NCBI GenBank assembly: GCA_900768005.1
Contig: CAAGBE010000025.1
Span: 1 to 17,344, forward strand
From: Clostridia bacterium
Lineage (GTDB): Bacteria; Bacillota; Clostridia; UMGS1883
Reading direction: 5' to 3'
Length of the DNA: 17,344 bases
Part shown: piece by piece, positions 12,660 to 17,344 of the stretch
Layout of the letters: every line of letters starts with the position of its first letter
Numbering within the stretch: the stretch's first letter is position 1
Notes under the pieces: generated by a model
Databases searched by the model: none
Told to the model about the DNA's origin: nothing
What the model saw: the letters and a program-made list of their open reading frames with translations, nothing else
Translations under genes and position numbers: made by a program

Positions 12660-14674
12660 AGCCGAGAAGGTATATAGCAGCCTACACCTTGTTTTCTGTT
12701 GTGATTTTTATTATGGTTATGCGTCTTGTTAATCTTCAGATTGCAAACGGAAATTACTACCGAGAGAAAAGCAACACCCGTACTGTGCGAAGTGTGGAGC
12801 TTATAGCACAGCGTGGTGAAATCCTTGACCGTAACGGTCGACCGATTGTAACCAACAGAACTGCATATAACGTGTATATTCTCTCAAGCAGAAACCGTAC
12901 AGCAGAAGAGCTTAATGATATAATATATAAGCTTTCCGTTACCATAAAGGGTTACAAGGAATATGTAAAAAGTATTCTGCCCATAGAAATCGGGGAGGGC
13001 TCATATCGTTTTATTGATGAAAAGGCAGATAAATGGAAGAGCGATAACGGAATTGAGGATAATTTAACTGCAGGGGAAACTGTGGAATTTCTCAAAAGCA
13101 GGTATGATATTGCAGGATATTCTATGGAGGATACCCTCGCCGTTGCAGGAACACGGCTCAATATGACTAACCGCGGATTCTCAATGGCATCACCTTATCT
13201 TTTTATGGAGGATGTTCCGATTGAGGAAATCTGTATTATAAAAGAGCAGTCAGAAAAATTCCCCAATGTCAGCATCCTGACACAACCCGTCAGGGAATAC
13301 CCGTACAAAAGCCTTGGTGCTCATATGCTCGGCAGAGTAGGGCTTATAAGTGCAGAGGAATATGAAAAAAATTCTGAAAACGGATATACAATTAACTCGA
13401 GTATAGGTAAAAGCGGTGTTGAAAAATATCTGGAGGATTATCTCCGCGGTGAAAACGGCAGCGGTAATGTAGAGCAGTCAAACAACGGTTATAGTATGGG
13501 GCAGAGTGTGGAGAGAACTCCCGTCAGCGGAAGAAATGTCAATCTTACTATTGATATTGATATGCAGGTTGCCTGCGAGGAAGCACTCGAAGAAACGGTT
13601 AACAATATAAGAAACAGTGCAGGTTCTGTCGAGGGCGGAAGTAGTGCTGATGCGGGAAGTATGGTTGTAATAGACGTAAATACGGGCGATATACTTGCAA
13701 TGGCATCATACCCGTCATATGAGATAACAACATTTACAGAAAATTATAATCTGCTCCTTAACAATCCCTCAAAACCCCTGTTTAACCGTGCCCTTGCAGG
13801 AACATATTCACCTGCATCCACATTTAAGCTTCTTGTAGGCACAGCGGCACTTGAGGAGGGAATAATAACCCGTGACGATACAATCTTTGATACAGGAAAG
13901 TACACCTATTTCAAGGATTATCAGCCTGCTTGCTGGATATATAACCAGACAGGAGCAACTCACGGCTATGTGAATGTGTCACAGGCAATACGTGATTCGT
14001 GTAATGTATTCTTCTTCGATGTAGGAAGAAGACTGGGTATTGAAACTGTGGGTAAATATGCAGAAAAATTCGGCTTTGGTCAGCCAAGCGGAATTGAACT
14101 TGCAGATGAGGAAAAAACGGGCGTTGTAGCAGGTCCCGAAAACAGAAAGAAAAACGGAGGGATATGGTATCCCGGTGACGTGTGTCAAACGGCTATCGGT
14201 CAGTCAGATACTCTTGTAACTCCCGTTCAGCTTGCAAACTATATTGCGGCCATTGCAAACGGCGGGACACGGTACAGACCGCATCTGATAAAATCCATAC
14301 ACAACGCGGACGGTACGATAAGTGAGGAAACCTCCCCTGAAATTTTAGATACTGTAAGCATTACTCCCGAAAACCACGAAGCAATTATCCGCGGTATGCG
14401 GATGGTTGTAACGGAGGGTACAGCACAGAAGGCTTTTGCAGGCTGTAAGGTTTCAGTTGCAGCAAAAACGGGAAGTGCACAGACCTCGGGAAGTCATACT
14501 AACGGCGTGTGTGTCGCATTTGCTCCTTATGAGGAACCGAGAATAGCCATTGTCTGCATTATTGAAAAGGCAGGCAGCGGTTCAAACGTAGCACAGGCAG
14601 TAAGAAAGGTTGTTGACAGTTACTTTAATTATCAGGATGAAAACGACATAGAAACAAATACTCTTACAAGATAG
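12656..14674 (+). CDS. Class B penicillin-binding protein 2 (elongation transpeptidase)
   Basis: This is a transpeptidase that cross-links peptidoglycan, probably working with MreC and MreD in side-wall growth. The 672-residue protein has one N-terminal membrane anchor (about 6-28), a pedestal domain opening with AQRGEILDRNGRPIVTNR, and a transpeptidase domain with the three active-site motifs: STFK (S388, K391), SCN (448-450) and KTGS (604-607). The frame is open 81 bases further upstream inside mreD, but AAGGAGG directly before ATG 12656 fixes the start, which overlaps the mreD stop by four bases. Context between mreD and minC, as in many Clostridia, supports PBP2/MrdA rather than a sporulation SpoVD-type enzyme; no PASTA domains are present. 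The usual partner RodA is not in the window. Confidence 0.9.
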   Translation: MKPRRYIAAYTLFSVVIFIMVMRLVNLQIANGNYYREKSNTRTVRSVELIAQRGEILDRNGRPIVTNRTAYNVYILSSRNRTAEELNDIIYKLSVTIKGYKEYVKSILPIEIGEGSYRFIDEKADKWKSDNGIEDNLTAGETVEFLKSRYDIAGYSMEDTLAVAGTRLNMTNRGFSMASPYLFMEDVPIEEICIIKEQSEKFPNVSILTQPVREYPYKSLGAHMLGRVGLISAEEYEKNSENGYTINSSIGKSGVEKYLEDYLRGENGSGNVEQSNNGYSMGQSVERTPVSGRNVNLTIDIDMQVACEEALEETVNNIRNSAGSVEGGSSADAGSMVVIDVNTGDILAMASYPSYEITTFTENYNLLLNNPSKPLFNRALAGTYSPASTFKLLVGTAALEEGIITRDDTIFDTGKYTYFKDYQPACWIYNQTGATHGYVNVSQAIRDSCNVFFFDVGRRLGIETVGKYAEKFGFGQPSGIELADEEKTGVVAGPENRKKNGGIWYPGDVCQTAIGQSDTLVTPVQLANYIAAIANGGTRYRPHLIKSIHNADGTISEETSPEILDTVSITPENHEAIIRGMRMVVTEGTAQKAFAGCKVSVAAKTGSAQTSGSHTNGVCVAFAPYEEPRIAIVCIIEKAGSGSNVAQAVRKVVDSYFNYQDENDIETNTLTR

Positions 14675-14684
14675 GAGAGCATAT

Positions 14685-15263
14685 ATGGAGAAGCTTGTTG
14701 TAAAAGGGCGTGGAGAGAAAATAGAGCTTTGTTTTTCATCTTGCGAAAATCTTTCCGAGGCACTTATACAGTTACAAAAGAAAAAAAGCTTCTTTAAAAA
14801 CTCAGAAGTAAAAATAAGTTACAACGGAATAAAGCTTGGCTATAACGGAGAAATGGAATTTGAAAAGGAGCTTAAAAATCTTTTCGGGGATAATATAACT
14901 CTCGAAAAAAAGCACCGCCTTTCAAGAAAGCAGATTGAGTATTCTCTTTGTGAAGACGAAAGAATCTCCAAAGTGATACACAAATCTCTCCGAAGCGGTG
15001 ATGTCGTGGAAAGTCGGGGAGATCTTGTAATCTACGGAGATGTTAACCCTGGTGCAACCGTCAAAGCAAGGGGGAATATTACCATTATCGGTGTTTTTCG
15101 CGGAACGGCACATATAACGGGAGAGGGCAGAGTATATGCCGCTTATATGAATCCCTGTCAGATAAAAATAGGGAAAGTCTGTTCCTACAACAAAAATACA
15201 GAAAATGTCGGTTCTGCAGTGGCAATAGCGGAAAACGGCGAAATAATCTTGGAAAGATTATAA
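14685..15263 (+). CDS. minC: Septum site-determining protein MinC
   Basis: MinC blocks FtsZ ring assembly away from mid-cell when recruited to the membrane by MinD. The 192-residue protein has a divergent N-terminal domain (about 1-75) and the conserved C-terminal beta-helix domain (about 100-170), with RSGDVVESRGDLVIYGDV and GNITIIGVFRGTAHIT-like repeats and a MinD-binding RSG motif at 103-105. It is a little shorter than the commonly seen 210-230 residues, mostly at the N-terminus. The ATG at 14685 follows AGGAG, which overlaps the PBP2 stop codon. It is ten bases downstream of PBP2, so it is in the same operon, with minD and minE after it. Confidence 0.88.
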   Translation: MEKLVVKGRGEKIELCFSSCENLSEALIQLQKKKSFFKNSEVKISYNGIKLGYNGEMEFEKELKNLFGDNITLEKKHRLSRKQIEYSLCEDERISKVIHKSLRSGDVVESRGDLVIYGDVNPGATVKARGNITIIGVFRGTAHITGEGRVYAAYMNPCQIKIGKVCSYNKNTENVGSAVAIAENGEIILERL

Positions 15264-15265
15264 TT

Positions 15266-15300
15266 TTGATATAGACCGACAGACAAAAATATGATAAAAT
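15266..15300 (+). promoter_or_regulatory. Possible internal promoter before minD
   Basis: The only gap over 50 bp inside the min genes holds TTGATA (15266-15271) with TATGAT (15290-15295) at 18-bp spacing, or alternatively an extended -10 TGATAAAAT (15292-15300). Either would give minD, minE and later genes extra transcription independent of the wall genes. Confidence 0.4.
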
Positions 15301-15319
15301 TACCCGTGGGGTGAAGAAA

Positions 15320-16114
15320 ATGAGTGAAGTAATAGTTATAACAAGCGGAAAGGGCGGAGTAGGTAAAACTACCACAACTGCAAACATTGGTGCAGCATTG
15401 GCACTTTCCGGCAAAAAGGTTGTAATGATTGATACAGACATCGGGCTTAGAAATCTTGATGTTATTATGGGTGTAGAAAACAGAATTGTGTACGATTTGG
15501 TTGACGTTGTTGAAAATCGCTGTACATACAGCAAGGCTCTTGTAAGGGACAAGCGTTTCGACGGTTTGTTTCTGCTTCCTGCGGCTCAGTCCAAGGATAA
15601 GAGTGCAGTAACAACTACCCAGATGAAGCACCTTGTACGGCAGATGGAGGATAGCTTTGATTATATTTTAATAGACTGTCCTGCGGGTATTGAACAGGGA
15701 TTTGAAAATGCCGTTGCCGCGGCTAAAAAGGCAATTGTAGTCGCTATGCCCGAGGTTTCAAGCGTCCGTGACGCGGACAGAATTATAGGACTTCTGGAAA
15801 AACACGAAATCAGCAATATAAAGCTTGTAATAAATAAACTCAGACCCAAAATGGTTGAAAACGGCAGTATGCTTGGAATTGAGGATATGCTTGACATTCT
15901 GGCAATTGACCTTTTGGGCGTAGTTCCCGATGATGAGGACATTATAGTTGCCGCAAACACCGGAGAGTATGTTTCCAATATGAATACATCCAAGGCAGGT
16001 CAAGCGTACAGAAACATTGCCTCACGTCTTAACGGTGAAGAAGTAGAGCTTATGAAACTTAAGACAAGTCTGTTTGAAAAAATATTCTCTAAAAAACGGA
16101 GGAGTGCGGTATAA
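15320..16114 (+). CDS. minD: Septum site-determining ATPase MinD
   Basis: MinD is a ParA-type ATPase that binds the membrane when loaded with ATP and recruits MinC. The 264-residue protein has the deviant Walker A GKGGVGKTT (signature K11 and K16), a switch I/II pattern including DTDIGLRNLD and DCPAGIEQGFENA, and a C-terminal amphipathic membrane-targeting helix (KTSLFEKIFSKK). A GTG at 15311 is in frame, but GGGGTG lies six bases before ATG 15320, which is preferred. minE starts on the last base of the stop codon (TAATG). A possible own promoter lies at 15266-15300. Confidence 0.96.
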   Translation: MSEVIVITSGKGGVGKTTTTANIGAALALSGKKVVMIDTDIGLRNLDVIMGVENRIVYDLVDVVENRCTYSKALVRDKRFDGLFLLPAAQSKDKSAVTTTQMKHLVRQMEDSFDYILIDCPAGIEQGFENAVAAAKKAIVVAMPEVSSVRDADRIIGLLEKHEISNIKLVINKLRPKMVENGSMLGIEDMLDILAIDLLGVVPDDEDIIVAANTGEYVSNMNTSKAGQAYRNIASRLNGEEVELMKLKTSLFEKIFSKKRRSAV

Positions 16115-16374
16115 TGCGGTTCTTTTCAAAAATATCACCCCGCAGCGTACAAGAAGCAAAAAACAGATTGAAATCTGTGATAATAAATGATAGAATGAAT
16201 GTGTCAGAGGATATGACTCTGGAAAAGATAAGAAAAGAGGTTTCGGCGGTTCTTTCAAGATATGCACACAAAAGTGCACAGCCGCCTGAGGTATCGGTAA
16301 CTTGTCAGAACGGCACACTATGTATGCTGTCTGCGGTAGTGCCGATTAAGAAGGAGAGAGACAACATAAGATGA
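16114..16374 (+). CDS. minE: Cell division topological specificity factor MinE
   Basis: MinE stimulates MinD ATPase and drives its release from the membrane, producing pole-to-pole oscillation. The 86-residue protein has a short hydrophobic N-terminus (MRFFSKI, membrane-targeting type), a MinD-contacting region with AKNRLKSVIINDRMNVSED, and a C-terminal dimerisation part. Length is normal for the family. Its ATG shares one base with the minD stop, and its own stop overlaps the mgsA start (ATGA), so three genes are translationally chained. Presence of MinE, rather than a DivIVA/MinJ-only arrangement, is consistent with Clostridia. Confidence 0.92.
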   Translation: MRFFSKISPRSVQEAKNRLKSVIINDRMNVSEDMTLEKIRKEVSAVLSRYAHKSAQPPEVSVTCQNGTLCMLSAVVPIKKERDNIR

Positions 16375-16775
16375 ACATTGCTTTAATAGCTCACGACAAG
16401 AAAAAGGAATTGATGGTACAGTTTTGTATCGCGTATAAAGGTATACTGGAAAAACACAAGCTTTTTGCAACGGGAACAACCGGCGGTCTTATAATTGAGG
16501 CAACCGGTCTTGATGTGCACTGCTTTCTTTCAGGTCCGCAGGGCGGTGACCAGCAGATAGGTGCCTACATTGCCTATGACGAGATTGACCTTGTTCTGTT
16601 TTTCCGCGACCCTCTTACTGCACAGCCTCATGAGCCTGACGTAAGCGCCCTCTTCCGTCTGTGTGACGTGCATAATGTACCCCTTGCAACTAATGTGGCA
16701 ACGGCGGAAGTTCTTATCCACGGTCTTCAGCGTGGCGACCTTGATTGGCGTGATATTGTCAATCCGAAGAAATAA
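16371..16775 (+). CDS. mgsA: Methylglyoxal synthase
   Basis: MgsA converts dihydroxyacetone phosphate to methylglyoxal and phosphate, a bypass used when phosphorylated sugars accumulate. The 134-residue protein keeps the catalytic set: H8, the phosphate-binding ATGTTGG loop (33-39), GGDQQIG with catalytic D60, and FRDPLTAQPHEPDV with D80, H87 and D90. It also ends with the typical ATNVATAE segment and C-terminal helix. Length is normal. The ATG overlaps the minE stop codon by four bases. No functional link to division is known to me; mgsA after the min genes is a conserved arrangement in Clostridia, usually with rodA between, and rodA is missing here. Confidence 0.95.
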   Translation: MNIALIAHDKKKELMVQFCIAYKGILEKHKLFATGTTGGLIIEATGLDVHCFLSGPQGGDQQIGAYIAYDEIDLVLFFRDPLTAQPHEPDVSALFRLCDVHNVPLATNVATAEVLIHGLQRGDLDWRDIVNPKK

Positions 16776-16787
16776 GGGGGGCTTTTT

Positions 16788-17344
16788 ATGAGTCTTGGCT
16801 CTACTGTTTCGGCTGAAAGAGTCCATATAGGATTTTTCGGCAATACAAACGCAGGTAAATCAAGTCTTGTTAATAAAGTAACCTCTCAGCAAACGGCTCT
16901 CGTGTCGGAAATTTCAGGCACTACAACCGATGTTGTGAGGAAAGCTATGGAGCTTCTTCCCATCGGTCCTGTTATGATAATTGACACCCCCGGCTTTGAT
17001 GATGAAAGCATACTCGGGGAAAAGAGAATAGAAAATACAAGGGAAGCACTGAGAACGGCAGATGCCGCAGTATTGGTGTGTGATGCTTTAAAGGGCAAAA
17101 CCCCCACAGATGAAAAACTGGAGGAGCTTTTTAAAGAAAGAAAAATTCCCTATATCATTGTGTACAACAAAGCCGACCTTACAGAAACGCGGAAAGATTC
17201 ACTCTTTTATGTCAGTGCCATAACGGGCGAGGGGATAGAGGAGCTTAAAAAGAAGCTTGGCGAAATTATCCCCAAGCGTTCTGATAAAATGAATATTGTG
17301 GACTCGTTTGTTAAAAAAGGAGATATTGCAGTACTTGTAACTCC
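16788..17344 (+). CDS. hydF: [FeFe]-hydrogenase maturation GTPase HydF, N-terminal part (3' end outside window)
   Basis: HydF is the scaffold that assembles the di-iron H-cluster precursor with HydE and HydG and delivers it to hydrogenase. The 185 visible residues are its GTPase domain: P-loop GNTNAGKS (18-25), the GTTTD switch (44-48), DTPG (66-69), NKAD (127-130) and SAITGEG. The opening SAERVHIGFFG and the KAMELLPIGPV segment are specific to HydF rather than to Era or EngA, and the DSFVKKGDIAVLVT segment matches its dimerisation-domain start. The frame is still open at base 17344. The ATG at 16788 follows AAGGGGGG, 12 bp after mgsA. It implies H2-metabolising anaerobic physiology. No hydE or hydG is in the window. 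Confidence 0.92.
   Translation, partial: MSLGSTVSAERVHIGFFGNTNAGKSSLVNKVTSQQTALVSEISGTTTDVVRKAMELLPIGPVMIIDTPGFDDESILGEKRIENTREALRTADAAVLVCDALKGKTPTDEKLEELFKERKIPYIIVYNKADLTETRKDSLFYVSAITGEGIEELKKKLGEIIPKRSDKMNIVDSFVKKGDIAVLVT

Noticed and set aside
1..17344. Mobile element, prophage, CRISPR or defence system
   Set aside because: All intergenic gaps are short and all genes match housekeeping or metabolic families. No transposase, integrase, repeat-spacer pattern or tRNA-linked attachment site is seen.

Overview
The window looks like the chromosome of an anaerobic, Gram-positive Clostridia-type bacterium (Bacillota), probably a gut or rumen member of the Oscillospiraceae or a relative. Four things point there: a mreC-mreD-PBP2-minC-minD-minE-mgsA gene order (MinE together with this order is typical of Clostridia rather than Bacillus), an [FeFe]-hydrogenase maturation GTPase (HydF), strong AGGAGG-type ribosome binding sites, and near-consensus sigma-A promoters with 17-bp spacers. 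Base composition is moderate and clearly below 50% GC. No rRNA, tRNA, CRISPR array, insertion sequence or prophage gene is visible, and no gene-free stretch exceeds about 150 bp.

Layout. (1) Bases 1-903 (+) are the 3' end of an AMP-forming fatty acyl-CoA ligase. It converges on a creatininase-family amidohydrolase (925-1770, -) and the two share a bidirectional terminator at 908-937. (2) Upstream of the creatininase on the same strand is lplA, a lipoate-protein ligase (1873-2853, -). (3) lplA is divergent from a four-gene operon (3006-8742, +): a lipoyl-domain E2 acyltransferase, an E3 dihydrolipoamide dehydrogenase, a very long fused E1 alpha-beta dehydrogenase (821 aa), and a small MBL-fold hydrolase starting one base after the E1 stop. 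The operon ends at a 19-bp perfect hairpin terminator. (4) From 8868 to the right edge runs a tightly packed (+) cluster: rsmF-like rRNA cytosine methyltransferase, family I inorganic pyrophosphatase, maf, mreC, mreD, class B PBP2, minC, minD, minE, mgsA and hydF (cut by the window edge).

How it fits together. lplA and the E2-E3-E1 operon form one unit of work: LplA attaches lipoate to the lipoyl lysine of E2 (K43), E1 decarboxylates a 2-oxoacid or cleaves acetoin using TPP, E2 passes the acyl group to CoA, and E3 re-oxidises the lipoamide. The true substrate cannot be read from sequence. The right half is a growth and division cluster: MreC, MreD and PBP2 for side-wall synthesis, MinCDE for division-site placement, and Maf and RsmF as housekeeping. 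mreB and rodA, which usually sit in or next to this cluster, are absent from it.

Most unusual points: the long fused E1 with two apparent insertions and the E2-E3-E1 gene order; the MBL-fold gene translationally coupled to E1; a perfect consensus promoter (TTGACA-N17-TATAAT) pointing antisense into lplA; a 10-bp inverted repeat spanning the lplA/E2 divergent promoters; and the mre/min cluster without mreB or rodA. None of these amounts to a clearly new system. The best candidates are the E1-MBL module and the antisense promoter.
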